Assembly (NCBI RefSeq): GCF_026914185.1
Contig: NC_070567.1
Coordinates: 1,633,501-1,697,500, forward strand
Length of the DNA stretch: 64,000 nt
Direction of reading: 5' to 3'
Source of the DNA: Puccinia triticina
Lineage: Eukaryota; Basidiomycota; Pucciniomycetes; Pucciniales; Pucciniaceae
Below, in pieces: positions 23,773 to 34,647 of the stretch. The translations under genes were made by a program, and so were the position numbers. Position 1 is the first letter of the stretch. Each line of letters begins with the position of its first letter. Below the pieces are notes generated by a model, which ran no database searches, had not been told where the DNA came from, and saw only the letters and a list, made by a program, of their open reading frames with translations.

Positions 23773-24225
23773 TTAAATACCTGAAGATTTGGATTTAGCG
23801 GAAATCCTTTTGCTTTTCCTAGTAGTAGAAGACGCTTTCTTCTTGTTTTCTCTTGCGCTTGACTTCGCTGAGGGATTAGAAGTCCACTCGGCTATGTTGA
23901 CGGGAGCTACGGTCTTCTTTCGTCGAGTTTTCGGCGCTTTTGCGGTAGCTATAGGGGTCCACGACGTGCTACTGATTAAGTTGCCGTTACACGGATCTGC
24001 TACTACTCTATCGTCGTAGTTTTCGTCGTCTGCGCTAGTCTGCGCCGTTAAGAATTTTTTTACGGTCAACTGGGGTAATTGTAGATAAGAAGCAGGAGAA
24101 TCTTTTGAGCGTACTCCGTTTTTCGCTATCTCTTCTTGATCCGAAGATATAGAGGGTTCTGGGGAGGATAAGTCCAACAAAGGGATAAATAGCGGCGCAG
24201 AGGAGTCACAATTCTGCACTTTCAC
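23773..24225 (-). CDS. Leader open frame of element A, non-ATG, probably spliced or vestigial
   Basis: A 150-codon open frame between the primer site and the main gag frame, with a Lys/Ser/Arg-rich C-terminus (KSKRISAKSKSSG). It has no internal ATG. Its 3' end meets a possible donor (G|GTATTT) and an acceptor-like CTCACCTTAG lies just before the ATG at 23688, so it could be spliced onto that frame. Function unknown. Confidence 0.35.
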   Translation of the reverse strand: MKVQNCDSSAPLFIPLLDLSSPEPSISSDQEEIAKNGVRSKDSPASYLQLPQLTVKKFLTAQTSADDENYDDRVVADPCNGNLISSTSWTPIATAKAPKTRRKKTVAPVNIAEWTSNPSAKSSARENKKKASSTTRKSKRISAKSKSSGI

Positions 24226-24470
24226 GAGTACACAGGGCGTAAAAAAAAATTTTCAAGGGTTCAGTTAGGAAATTTATCAATATAAAAGTAATTTTGGATA
24301 ATTTTAGAAGAATTTTAGCGTTAGTAGGATATGTAGAAAATTTTTTAAAGTGAATTTTTTTCAAATTTTTAAGAGTTTTTTGTTTGATTTGGTCAGGATG
24401 ATCAGTCCTTTGGCTTTATAGCAGTCTAGAATTATGAAAGGTGAGTAATTTTCCCGATGAGGCCCCCAAT

Positions 24471-25389
24471 TGTGAGCCTGGGTCTCTATAGTGACCACAG
24501 GACACAAGAAATGGGGGGGCAATGGTTGGATTTCTTGGGATAAAGAAACTACAACTATAAGAGAAAAGAGAAAGAGAAAGGGAAGCCAAGCAGGATAAGG
24601 AAGAAGAGAAGTACTAGGTTATTCTAGTGGGAATGCACGTCCACTGGCAATGCTACTCTTCTGAAGAGTGCTGCTTATCTGTGCTAGAAGTGCTACAGCT
24701 TCCTCTCAGGAGGGTATCTGGATTAGATAAGTTTAAACCAGCCACAGTTTTTTAGACTTCTCTCTGGACAGTCAAGGTTCTTAATGGGAAACCTGAGGGA
24801 CAGCCCTGCAACCTAGATTTGTGGCAAAGGCCAAGTGATAATAAGGGACAGCCCTGTGATCAAGAAGGAGGCAAAACCAGAAGAAAGAGCAGATCAAGCA
24901 AGACACAGAGTTGTACCTCTGAGATAAACAAGGTTCAGTGAAAGAGGTTACTTACTGTCAATATCCTAGGCGCCTGTGACGGTAGGTATACTGGGAGTAT
25001 AGTAGGCTCTTTGGTGGTGATCCTGGAGTTATCTGGGTGGTGGTTCTGGTGTGCTGAAGTCTGTAGATCCGCCTCAGGCAAGGGGGATCCTGACTACGAA
25101 AATTTTCACAGTTTGCTTATGTAATTTACATATGTACATGTGGTTTGGCGCGCCTGGTAGCGCTGACACGTCACAACTGCGCAAGCGCGCCACAACTCAA
25201 TAACTCAGGGAAGGAGTATAGTTACAATGAATTAATAAGTTGTAACTAGGGTTAAAATTGCATGAGGAAACAGAATATGAAGTCAAAACAAGGTTATCTC
25301 TTAAGATGAAAAAGATATAAAGTAATTTATATGTAACAAAGGTAGAACAGGCAGCTTTTAGGTCAGCTGTGATGACTCTAAGGCTGACA
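24471..25389 (-). repeat. 5' LTR of element A (919 bp)
   Basis: Promoter-bearing LTR of the minus-strand element. Identical to the other LTR apart from one substitution (GGGAAG versus GGGAAA near 24583) and absence of the 47-bp copy. Confidence 0.95.
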
Positions 25390-25394
25390 GTCAC

Positions 25395-26960
25395 ACTTCC
25401 TGGCCTGAATGATTGGATTCGGCTGCCGTGGAAATTGCTACTCTGATCACACGGGCCGGCCTTTGCCGGTCACCGGGTGATTGGAGATCTCCACATGCGT
25501 TAGCTGGCAAGCAAAACCCGGCAACCCAATAGCAGAAAACTTTGTGTTTGGTTACACCGACTGCACTTGTCACATGTTTCACACTCATTTCAACCTCCTA
25601 TTCATGTTTCACACTTTTTCAACTGATTTTATTATGAACATACTTTATATATATATGCTTCTATCTAGTGAGGCTTGTATGATAGAGCTTATAAGTTGTA
25701 CTCACTGGATTCCATTGTTTGCCAGACTTTCAGAAGAGACAGAAATGATAACATCACTTATTCAACTGGTTCCTCTTTAAGTCCAAGATGCATCACCCCA
25801 TCACTACTTCAATATAGCCTGTTCCATTCACATCATCAGATCACTGGGTGACTTCCCGTGGGATCTGGCACCCTCCCAGATGCTGCTTTAGACCCGAAAA
25901 GTCTAGATTTTTGCCGGGAAATCTAGCTTTTTGGGCTCTAGATTGTTTCTGGGAGACTCCCAGATCTCGACGGGAAGTCATCCACTGTCCGGAACTCTAG
26001 GCCTGAATGTCTCCAACTTATTGTTGGCTGGGCCTCAACTCTTTGGAGCAGATTTGGCCTCATCTATGGCTCAGAGCCACCAGAAAATCTCAGTAAACTT
26101 CTATTGAATGGATTCTAATCAACTCCTGAGTAACCCACTGCTGACATCCGCTACTTGCATAAAGGTGAATTGATTTTTTTGAGATGGCTTCAGCTGGTGC
26201 CCGGTCATCTCCAGGGTCAATGAAACTATGGCTGGGGATGGTCTGCTGCTAGGGTTTATACATATACACTTGTCAGTATTGGAAGGGTTTCTGGGTGACA
26301 ATAATAATACATCATGGGGTTGTGTTGGTGATGTTGCTGCTTGCGGTGTTGTTTTGGTGTGATCAGGATTCAGAAGTAGAGATAATACCATAGGCAGGGG
26401 GAGGAGGGAACAAGTATAAATGAAGAGGACTTTGCCATGGGTGTTGTTGATCTTAGCTCATCCCCCATTGCGCTTGCACCGGTTGGTGCTCTCACAGCCC
26501 TGACTTTTGCTTCTCACACTTGTGCCAGGCTGAGCAGGTTAAATTTGGCCCCTTTTTACCTGTGCCATGTCACAGGCTGGGGGGTCAAGGACTGGAAAAA
26601 GCTTCTTTGTATATTGGCATTAATCCTTTTTTGTCTGTGTGTTTGTTTATTTTGTAGGGCAAACCCCCTTCTTTATTTGTTGAAAATGCTTATGTGTGGG
26701 GGAAACCTTTGATCTTGATTTTGCTCAATCTGTGGTTTTAATAAAATTGGATGATTGGATCCCAGGGTAATTTTACAGGGTGCTTGATGAAAATGGGTCT
26801 CCTTACAAAGTGGGGATTAGGAAATATGGCTTGTAAAATTATACATTGACTGGACCCTATGCATAATTCCACAGTTATTTTTTTTACAAGGTCTTAGACC
26901 TTGTAAAAATCAATATCCCCATTTTTAATTGTTGTATCTGCTGGTCTCAGTACTTCCAGC
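25395..26960. other. Gene-free interval with a small MITE
   Basis: No gene recognised. Contains the 136-bp inverted-repeat element at 25847-25982 and a perfect 13-bp-stem hairpin at about 26882-26910 (ACAAGGTC TTA GACCTTGT core). Open frames at 26119-26391 minus and 26437-26712 plus lack domains or splice context. Confidence 0.45.
25847..25982. mobile_element. Short MITE-like inverted-repeat element
   Basis: About 33-bp imperfect inverted termini: left begins GGTGACTTCCCGT, right ends ACGGGAAGTCATC; inner arms continue as GATCTGG..CTCCCAG. A CACTG copy sits on both sides (25842-25846, 25983-25987) and may be a 5-bp target duplication. It has no coding capacity. Superfamily undetermined. Confidence 0.55.
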
Positions 26961-26963
26961 CTC

Positions 26964-27266
26964 CTATGGTTTTCTGGTTTTTTGCCTCGCTGCATCAATA
27001 GCTGCCGTACCTCCCGTTGCAATTGCATCGGGCCCATCAGGGTCTGTTGTTGTTTTGTCTTCAATGAAGTTACGAAAATGGATAATTGACTCATCGATGT
27101 TACTTTCCTGCAATGATGAGAAAAGTGTCAAATCAGTCATGGTGACCCCCCTCCCTTGCCGGATATCAATTCTAGAAGAACTTACTTGTATACCCTTGTG
27201 AGGGACGTCGCTACGCTCCTTCTCTGGGTCCGCTTTATTAGGGAGCGGCCTAATTAAGGGAAACAA
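26964..27266 (-). CDS. Possible downstream exons of the secreted-protein gene, or a separate fragment
   Basis: An open stretch that reads as two exons split by a 78-nt GTAAGT..CATTGCAG intron with no frame change, ending RQKTRKP then stop. The product is charged, with no recognised domain. A GTACGT donor inside the last exon of the 27486-28556 gene would join to the acceptor AATTAG at about 27250 in the right phase, so these may be alternative 3' exons. Low confidence without transcripts. Confidence 0.3.
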   Translation of the reverse strand: MFPLIRPLPNKADPEKERSDVPHKGIQVSSSRIDIRQGRGVTMTDLTLFSSLQESNIDESIIHFRNFIEDKTTTDPDGPDAIATGGTAAIDAARQKTRKP

Positions 27267-27485
27267 TAGTGCTCAATGAATTAGCTTTCAAGAGACCCAA
27301 TCAGATCCCCTGCTTACTCCTTGATCATTTGTATATGCCATTCGCCTGTTCCGGCCGCATTTTTTGCCTTTTCATTTGTTGCTACAAAGGCCGTCGGTTT
27401 TACGACTTGCTTGAGCTTATCATTGCCGGTCGAATGGTAAACACTCAATTTACTACAATGATAAACATGTCAATTTTTCATGCCT

Positions 27486-28556
27486 TCATTCATCATCTTT
27501 TTCTGCCGTGTCATTTATTATCATGTGCACGTACTTTTGCTTCCACTAGCCAGAAAAAAAGAAATAAAAACAAACAATACTCAATTTAGATACTTTCTTC
27601 CATGATTCAAAGATTGATGAGCTAACTCACATCTACCTCTATAGCAAAATTGAATATAGTATCCGGGATCATTTTAACATCAAACAGCGTTTTGAAATTG
27701 ATGTCTCTCACTCTAAAGAAATCTGCATCTGGACTTTTTGTTCCGGCGGTGTTGTCACTTTTAAATGGTGTACCTAGGTGGATGTCGTAGATGTGGGTGC
27801 CTGCAGTATGCGAACAAAAATTCACGCGTCAGGAAAAACTCAACAGAGCAACTTTTCAGAAGATTCAAATTCACCGTCCTGAAAATACGTAATCAGGTAT
27901 GAAAAAAGACAGCCAAAGTTAGAGCTTTCTTGTGTTTGTGCAAGGTTTGAAGGACCTGTATGCTTACCGCCTTAGCAAACTCAACACTTGCAAGCAGGTA
28001 GCCGTGCCTTAGATCCAATTTTCCATCTTTTTTGACAATGAAACTCTTTCATACACCGGGGTAGATAAAATCAGCTCAAAATCACTTCTGATTGGCGATT
28101 GCACGTATACTCTCACATGATGATATGTTTTTATGTCTTTTTCGATAGAAACTGGATCATAAACGGGTACGATATCATTGCGGCTAGAAAGAAAGAGTAT
28201 CAGAAAAGCACAATTAGAGCAGGCTTCCCGGTTTGAGTTAGCAGCTATTGAACTAACCGAAATCCTTTTTGATCTTGAAAAATCGATTTGTCGTTAATTT
28301 TTAACACCATCTGCTGAAATTTACCGGTGGCTGGTTTCAAAAATTCGTAAGCCTCGGCTAAACTATTAGTGCCCTGGATGGTGTCTTTAGTTAGTTTGCC
28401 CAGCGCGGTGGTCTTCACGGTCAGATCGGCGACCTTTGCAGTCAATGGGATTCGGTAATCTAGAATGATTTTGCTGAAGTTTGGCGCCACCAGGGCGGAC
28501 AAGACAACAAGCAACAGTAGTGATGCTCTCGTGGCGGAATAGATGGTTTGAGACAT
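27486..28556 (-). pseudogene. Small secreted protein gene with one 2-nt frameshift
   Basis: Five exons: 28556-28258, 28183-27968, 27878-27845, 27800-27631 and 27545-27486; all junctions agree in phase. The start MSQTIYSATRASLLLLVVLS is a clear signal peptide with likely cleavage near residue 28. The mature part has no recognised domain and only scattered Cys. Within exon 2, at about 28044-28050, the frame breaks after STPVYE; the continuation (VKKDGKLDLRHGYLLA) is in a frame shifted by 2 nt. Without the break the protein would be about 258 residues. A TATATAAA box lies at 28694-28701 and a (CT)n leader follows. This could be a genuine pseudogene or an assembly error. Secreted proteins of this size in rusts are often candidate effectors; that role is inference. 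Confidence 0.55.
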
Positions 28557-28693
28557 ACTGTCGATTATCGATACGAAGCAAAGGTGAAAGTATTCGTGCG
28601 TAAGATGCGATAACTGTTCTTAAATTTAAGAAGTGCAAGAGAGAGAGAGAGAGCTGCCTGACGATGCGCGAATGGCTCATGAGGGGCCACTAG

Positions 28694-28701
28694 TTTATAT
28701 A
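28694..28701 (-). promoter_or_regulatory. TATA box of the secreted-protein gene
   Basis: TATATAAA on the minus strand, about 140 bp before the ATG at 28556, followed by a pyrimidine-rich (CT)n stretch at about 28638-28654. Confidence 0.5.
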
Positions 28702-28709
28702 GGCTTGGC

Positions 28710-29975
28710 ATCTGAATCACAGAAGGCTATCTGTGTGCAATGAGACTCGCACATAGTCAACTGATACCAATAATACTTTGAAGACCTTAACCACCGATGT
28801 CAACGGTCAAAGTGCAATTCAGCTATTCGCTCCCTAGTGATAAGGAGGGCCGGTCGCGTGGTAATAAAAGCGCTATCACCGTCTGGACCTGGTGACACCA
28901 CACTCATAAGTCGCTTGTCAGCGTACTTGCCAACAAGGACAGGCACTAGTGACCGAGGTATACCCGACGGCCAAAAGCTCATTTGATCCATTTACTTCGG
29001 GCCTGGTGATGAAGTGCCCGGGTGGTGTAGTCGCATTATGAGACAATTGATTGTCAACTGGCGACACCCGAACACGCGTAATTCTGAATGAAATCTAAGT
29101 TCATTAAAGACAGACAATCACAAAAACACAGATCAAGGGTTTCCCCTACAAAATAATAACAAGAAGAAAAGAAATACAGCCAAACAACAACACCAGCCCA
29201 ATACCCAACCTCTTCTAGGGAGGTTGCAAGCATTGGGCAGATAACCCCCAGCGCGCCGCATTTAAGGCAATTGCAAAGGGGGGTCATCAAGAATTAACCC
29301 TCAAACTGCGCAAGTGCAACAGCGGAGGGGGGTGAGGCAACCCCCAGCTGGAATTACAGCTCTGGGAGTCGCCCGAGCAAATCACCATCACGGCTCTATA
29401 CCCCTATTTATAGCCGCCCAACCTTGACCATGGGCTCAACAGCTATCCACCACCCAATCTCACCCTTCTGCCACCTTGGCCCAGGATACCAGATACTGCA
29501 CGCATCCTCCAGCCAACCCCGCGACTCAATCACAATTACCCAAGCCCTACCAACTGCCCACCAAGGCTTACCATTGCTTGCACCTTAACCCCACGTACCT
29601 AATGACCACTCAACCAGCCAGCTTTCAAGCCACTCTCCCAAACGGTCATCCTGAACATACTGCCGCGCCTGCTACTCCCTTGCTGCTCAAACGACCAGAC
29701 CCCCACCCACCCATACATGGCACTGATTACCTAGGCCCGGGCCCTTGTCACTCGCCCCCATCGCAACGCCAACCCTATGTACGCTCCAGAAATCTAATCA
29801 TTTCCGGTTTATTTCCATGAATCACAAACGCCAATTATCCACCCATCTTACTTCCAGCGCTCCCATCCAACTATAATGCCTTCCTTGAGCCACAACCATA
29901 CAACATCCAAGAAGCTTCTGCCACGTTGACCGGATCTAGCATCGCCGCCAAGACCACTGAGTAGCAAGAATATAG
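28710..29975. other. Gene-free interval
   Basis: No gene recognised. Open frames at 28800-28991 minus, 29054-29290 minus and 29476-29820 plus have no domain; the last is Pro/Thr/His-rich and may be a transposon remnant. A TATTTATAGC TATA-like sequence lies at about 29404-29413. Confidence 0.4.
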
Positions 29976-29978
29976 TGA

Positions 29979-30818
29979 TCACTTTCTTTTCCAGATTTTG
30001 CCAAAAGTGGCTGAAATCACCAGTGAGATCCCAGTGTTTCTAAGCGCTGTGGCGGCCTGTTTGCGGGACAAGCCAGTGCCAAATTTATGTCCAACGACGA
30101 GGATGACACCGGTTTTGGTCATCCGGCTCTGCTGGGCGCGGGTGGTATGGCTCTTGTCTGTGGGTACTGGAAGGGTTCCCGTGGAAGGAGAGGGGTACAA
30201 GTGCCGTACAGTCTCAGCAAACAAGCGGTCGTAGTTCTCCATCACAACTGCTGCTTTTCCCTCCGGCGAAATGTCGTCGTGATAGGTATATTTGCTGGGA
30301 TAGACTCCCTTGGTGTTGATGTTATTGGCTTGGGCAAAAAACAACGGGCCTCCGAAGAAGGCGGGGAAGTTGGGTAACACTCACTCATCTGGTCTTCTGC
30401 TTTCGAAGTAGACAAAATTCTTGTTGGCTTGGGGTGATCGACAATTTGGATCTGAAGGCAAGCTAGTGGCTGAGGAAGAGTTTGGGCCGCAACTCTTTGG
30501 CTTCCCTGCGACCGCACTCGTAGCCACAACAGCACAACTGGTCAGATAGGTATGCGCCAGGGGGTGTCCCATCCGGCCCTTATAGTTCTGTTTGGTCGCG
30601 CTGATCCCCACCTCATCTTGAGCAGGCCCATGCCGAGCCCTATTCAGAGGCCACATCTGGCGGGTAGGATCCTTGGCCCAGATGCCTGCAAGCTTGGCTT
30701 CCGCCTGGACGACGGAGGATACGGCGGCGACGTAAGACATGACCCCATCGGCCACCAACTTGCCCTTCATCACCTCTGCTGCCGCCACAAGGTCCGGTAA
30801 CCGGGAGTCAACACACAA
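29979..30818 (-). pseudogene. Homoaconitase (LYS4-type) C-terminal remnant
   Basis: Homoaconitase converts homocitrate to homoisocitrate in fungal lysine synthesis. The remnant retains family blocks in order: DSRLPDLVAAAEVMKGK, EVGISATKQNYKGRMG, AVVATSAVAGK, NINTKGVYPSKYTYHDD, AVVMENYD and KFGTGLSRKQAATALRNTG. It is dead: an in-frame stop at about 30381 splits it, the Gly-Cys-Gly-Pro-Cys iron-sulfur ligand segment expected before EVGISAT is replaced by unrelated sequence, and the N-terminal two thirds is absent. The swivel-domain motif has Leu and Lys where Ser and Glu are usual. A functional copy must exist elsewhere if the fungus makes lysine. Confidence 0.75.
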
Positions 30819-32808
30819 AATTAGGTATGCCTTCTGGATTGCAATTTCTTCTCCTTCCCCTACAGCCTACTATGCAAACATATCACACGGGCAACAATCT
30901 CTGTTCCTGGCTCCTTTCAGCTAGCAACAGACGTGAGCCACTGATCCCTCCCCAACGCTGCAGAGGCTCATCATGGATGCTCAGCCACTTCTTGTTGCCC
31001 TGGAAGCCCTCAGGCTCGCAACAACCCTCTCGGGCTTCATCTACCCAAAGGCCTCGCCGACTTCCTCTGCGATCTTGGTAGCTTTGGGGCCGCTAAACTC
31101 GGCCCTTTGACTGTCAACAATCTCTATGAGGTCTGTCTCCGTCCACACAATATATATATCTATGTGTTTTTTATTGTCATATTAGAGCTACCCCTCCAAC
31201 ATGATAAATTATAAGTTTGTGGGCTGGTTTCAAGTGGAGGATTTTTTTTTGATAAGTTACTCAAAAGATAAGAGTTGATTTTAACAATCCTGGAGCTGCA
31301 TATTTTCAAATTCAGGATCGAACACAGAGGCCCCAATTGTTAAAAAGAGCAAATAGATTAGTAAATAATTCATAATCACGGAGCATGTTGCTATGATATG
31401 TTGATCTCTTTTTTTCAATTTGTTAAAGCAATCTAACTGAGAGTGTGGAATTGAAATTGAATGATCTATCTAACTTTGACAAAATGTTGATCTAAAAATC
31501 TGACTAGCCTATCAAGGGGGGAGGACCTGGGTGTTGGTTTTGCAGCGGCGGAGCCGCCTTGGCCTCTAGTTATCCAGATTTCATGAATATATACGATCTG
31601 CCCAGGTCAACGTAGAACAAATGACTTTGCTGAAGCAGGGAGCATCAACCGAATTGGCTTGGGTCAATTGTACCTAGATACAGAATAGATACAAACATGT
31701 AAGTGTAATAACAAATAAGTTGTCTTGGAGGTGGCAGCTAGTTATGAATCTACTCAAGTATTATCCAATATGCTGACACTCGTTGTGTAGGTGGGACATG
31801 GGAACAAATGCCTGCCCGGTCTTTGTATACACCAAGGACACACTGTTAAGGATTCACTTTGAAAGTACTGCGGAAGGGTACTGATTTGAACAAGCATTCA
31901 ATTATCACTAGAGTCTAGCCGCCTTGTGCACTTTCAGAGCATTTGTCTGACCTCTTGCCATTTATGGTATTCAAAATTGCATAAGATTTTTTTACATAAA
32001 ATCATAAACTTCAATTTTGGCTGGGAGATGTCACTTTAAGTTTTATGCACGCTGACATCTCCCAGCAAAAATTGGTTTTATGATTTTATGTAAATAGTGA
32101 CATATGCAATTTTGAATACCATAATTATCATCAAAGATGCACATGTGTCCCCCAAAGGGGCCTCATAAGGCCCTGTTTGGCAGCGGTTATTTTGTATCAT
32201 AATTTCCCATTTTGCATAACTGGGCCTCACCAAGGCCCATATCACATCACTTGCATGTTTGGCAGATTTGGGAAGTTATGAGGGTCATCACAACTTTCCT
32301 CATCACTTCTCATCATCCCAGCCATTTTCAACATATGATTCAATTTTGAAGACCACTAATGTCAATTGAACATCCCAAAGAAGTGCCCATGTTACATTAA
32401 ACATTTCACACTACTCTTGTCAAATATCAAGGTAAATACAAGCACCAGTGTCACATTTTTCTATTGCCCCAAATATGAGATTTGCCACAGCCACATTGGT
32501 CATGTTGATCAAGATTTTTAGAAACATATCTTCATTATGCTCAGTAGAACCAGTTGTGATGCACCTTGATCAAAAAATGCACAAACTCATAAGATTGAGC
32601 CTCCTTCCAGTCTGAGGATCATTATTTTTCCTTTGTGGATAATGATCTATGTTTAATGGACTATAAATTGATTGAGCTTAGTCACTTGAACTTCTTTTTT
32701 TAGTCAAAAATCACAAGTTACAGTTTTTTGAATCTAAAATTATAGATTGACTTGTGTACAAAATTGAAGAGGACCTTCCATGGCCACAGCTTCAGAACAA
32801 GCAAAAGT
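30819..32808. other. Gene-free AT-rich interval with MITE remnants
   Basis: A short open stretch on the plus strand near 30990-31130 (reads GLADFLCDLGSFGAAKLGPL) resembles a lone exon but has no supported partner. The rest is AT-rich with a MITE at 31960-32125, a Helitron-like terminus at 31547-31569 and a Tourist-like start (GGCCCTGTTTGGCAG) at about 32170. No gene called. Confidence 0.4.
31960..32125. mobile_element. MITE copy 1 of the GGTRTTCAAARTTG family
   Basis: Element of 166 bp from ATTTATGGTATTCAAAATTG to its complement CAATTTTGAATACCATAAT, with inner arms CATAAAATCATAAA and TTTTGGCTGGGAGATG inverted. The same boundary bases (ATTTATGG..CCATAAT) occur in copy 2 at 54931-55116. No coding capacity. 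Confidence 0.7.
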
Positions 32809-33208
32809 TGTTGGGAGGGAACCGGAGCGCAGAGAGGTCCCGTTGTCCATGGGCTAAACCCATAGTGGAAAGACTTGGGACCTCTTGGGACGCGTCACCA
32901 GCGCCTCCTTTCCCCTAGGAAGAGGTACGCCTCAGGTTGACCAGGGGATAGGCGCCCAAGCCTCCGCCAACCCCCCAGAAGCTGTAACTACAGCAACAGA
33001 GGCGCGAAGCCAACGTGACACGTGACCAAGCTAAGCGACCCAAGGACGGTCCCGATGGGATGAAGTCGCTGGGAAAGGACATAAATAGGCGACTCCTCTG
33101 CGCCCTAGTTTGTCCCCCCAGCTCTTGTCTTCTCCCATCGAACTCGAGCATCCTGTCTTTTACTCAATCAATTTCCTTTCTTTTCGGCACCACCCGCCCA
33201 CCCCAACA
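32809..33208 (+). repeat. Probable solo or orphan LTR (copia-like)
   Basis: A GC-rich 400-bp block beginning TGTTGGGAGGGA and ending CCACCCCAACA, so TG..CA with a 7-bp terminal inverted repeat (TGTTGGG/CCCAACA). A TATA-like ATAAATA at about 33077 gives it plus orientation. No second copy, no pol and no clear target duplication are present, so it may be a truncated element. Confidence 0.4.
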
Positions 33209-33209
33209 T

Positions 33210-34431
33210 AGCGCACACAGGGGGGCACAACTTTTCTTCTGATCCGGGGGGTTTTTCACTCCTCTCGAGCCACAAGACATAGAACAAAGGTCTTCAGAGG
33301 CTTGGGGGACACGGGGTGGAAAGCCCCCCCCGACCCACACTCAGCCGGCTTGAAACCCCCCAAAAGGGGTTCGGGCCGGCCTAGGACCAACGCTGTAGAT
33401 TGCCATCTTCGCGCTGGCCTGAACCTGTAAGAAAAAAAGTGAGAAGCGGGGCCGGGACACTCCCTCTTGGCCAAAATTAGGCAAGAAGAGAGCCCCCCCC
33501 CCCGCTACCCATCCAAGTTCGGTGAGGGACCCGTTGCGGTGGGTGCGTAAAATGGAGTGAGGTCAGAGAGGTGGAGAGAGCTGAGGATACAAAAATCCAG
33601 CCTAGCAAAACCAACCTGTTCAAGTGAGGTGGGGCAGCAGTAGGGATGCCGTCTTATAAAAAAAACATGTTCAAGTGAGGTGGGGGCAGCAGTAGGGATG
33701 CAGTCTTAGCAAAACAAACCTGTTCAAGTGAGGTGGAGGTGGCAGTAGGTGTTAGAATTTGAGACACATTGGTGCCCTCTGAGGACGTGAGGAGAAGATT
33801 TTGAAAGAGGAGATGGGGACTTGATCTTCTTGATGAATTCTTAAGGGTAGTCAACAAAAGAATGTGCTCTGACTCAATGATTTAGTATTAATGAGTCAGA
33901 GAAGAATAAACCAAGCTCGCCTGTCACACTTGTGACAGATGAATACAACAGCTTGAAAAGAGACATGTCTCAACTCTACAGAACACAATTATTTTAGAAT
34001 CTACATGTCTAAAATTAAGAAGATATAAATTCTAAAATTCATGTCTAGAATAAAAAAGATTAAGATCTACATGTCTTAATATTATGATGATTTTATGATA
34101 ACTAGAGGCCAAGGCAGCTTCACCACTGTAAATCCCAGCTCTAAATCTTCAGGTGCCTTGTCTGACTGACTTCAATGAGTCTAGGCAGATTAAGAGGCCA
34201 CACTTACAAGCCAACTCCATGGCTTTGAATTCTTGCAGGTCTCTAGATCTAGCTGATGAGATGAGAATCACTTGTTGCCAGTTGTTTCAGCTAGATTGAA
34301 TTTTGGTGACTAAATATGAGAAAATCAGTTGTTCCCTCTGACTCCCATTTTCATCAATGGATTGAGACCTGAAGCATTGCACTGCAGTTCATGTTCATTT
34401 GAAGAACATTCTGATAGTATTGCTAATTTAA
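33210..34431. other. Gene-free interval with a short tandem repeat
   Basis: A unit of about 63 bp containing TGTTCAAGTGAGGTGG and GGCAGCAGTAGGGATGC is repeated about 2.5 times at 33597-33755. Another cluster of ACATGTCT/AAAATT repeats lies at 34000-34080. No gene recognised. Confidence 0.45.
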
Positions 34432-34644
34432 GGGCCTGTACCATAGGGGATTAAAATTGAAATTTTCCAAATTTATTTGCCTCAAAATTTCTTGGGACAA
34501 AAACTCATGAGCCTGGCCAAAATGTAGGCTTGAGCCCAAATGTGAAGAATTTCAACATTTGAACCCTCCGCTAGTTTTCAATTTTTGTGTACAGGGCAAA
34601 AAAAAGTTGAAATTTCTCAAAATTGAGGCCCATGGTACAGGCCC
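34432..34644. mobile_element. Tourist-like (PIF/Harbinger) MITE
   Basis: A 213-bp element with inverted termini GGGCCTGTACCAT / ATGGTACAGGCCC, flanked by the 3-bp target duplication TAA (34429-34431 and 34645-34647). A 3-bp TWA duplication with GGGCCTGT ends is the PIF/Harbinger hallmark. No coding capacity; it needs a transposase from elsewhere. Confidence 0.75.
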
Positions 34645-34647
34645 TAA

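Larger units (their letters stand above)
15921..25389 (-). mobile_element. Element A: complete Ty3/gypsy chromovirus
   Basis: A full-length LTR retrotransposon on the minus strand. LTRs are 15921-16886 and 24471-25389, both TG..CA, flanked by the 5-bp target duplication GTCAC (15916-15920, 25390-25394). They differ by one substitution and one 47-bp tandem copy, so insertion was recent. Inside the minus-strand 5' LTR a primer-site candidate starts TGGGGGCCTCATCGGG (24468 downward). Inside the 3' LTR the purine-rich GGTGGTAGGGAA (16887-16898, complement) is the polypurine tract. Coding content is gag, protease, RT, RNase H, integrase and a C-terminal chromodomain, all open. Confidence 0.95.

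Noticed and set aside
30940..31160. Plus-strand exon reading GLADFLCDLGSFGAAKLGPL
   Set aside because: Looks protein-like, but no flanking exons in a consistent phase and no family could be assigned.
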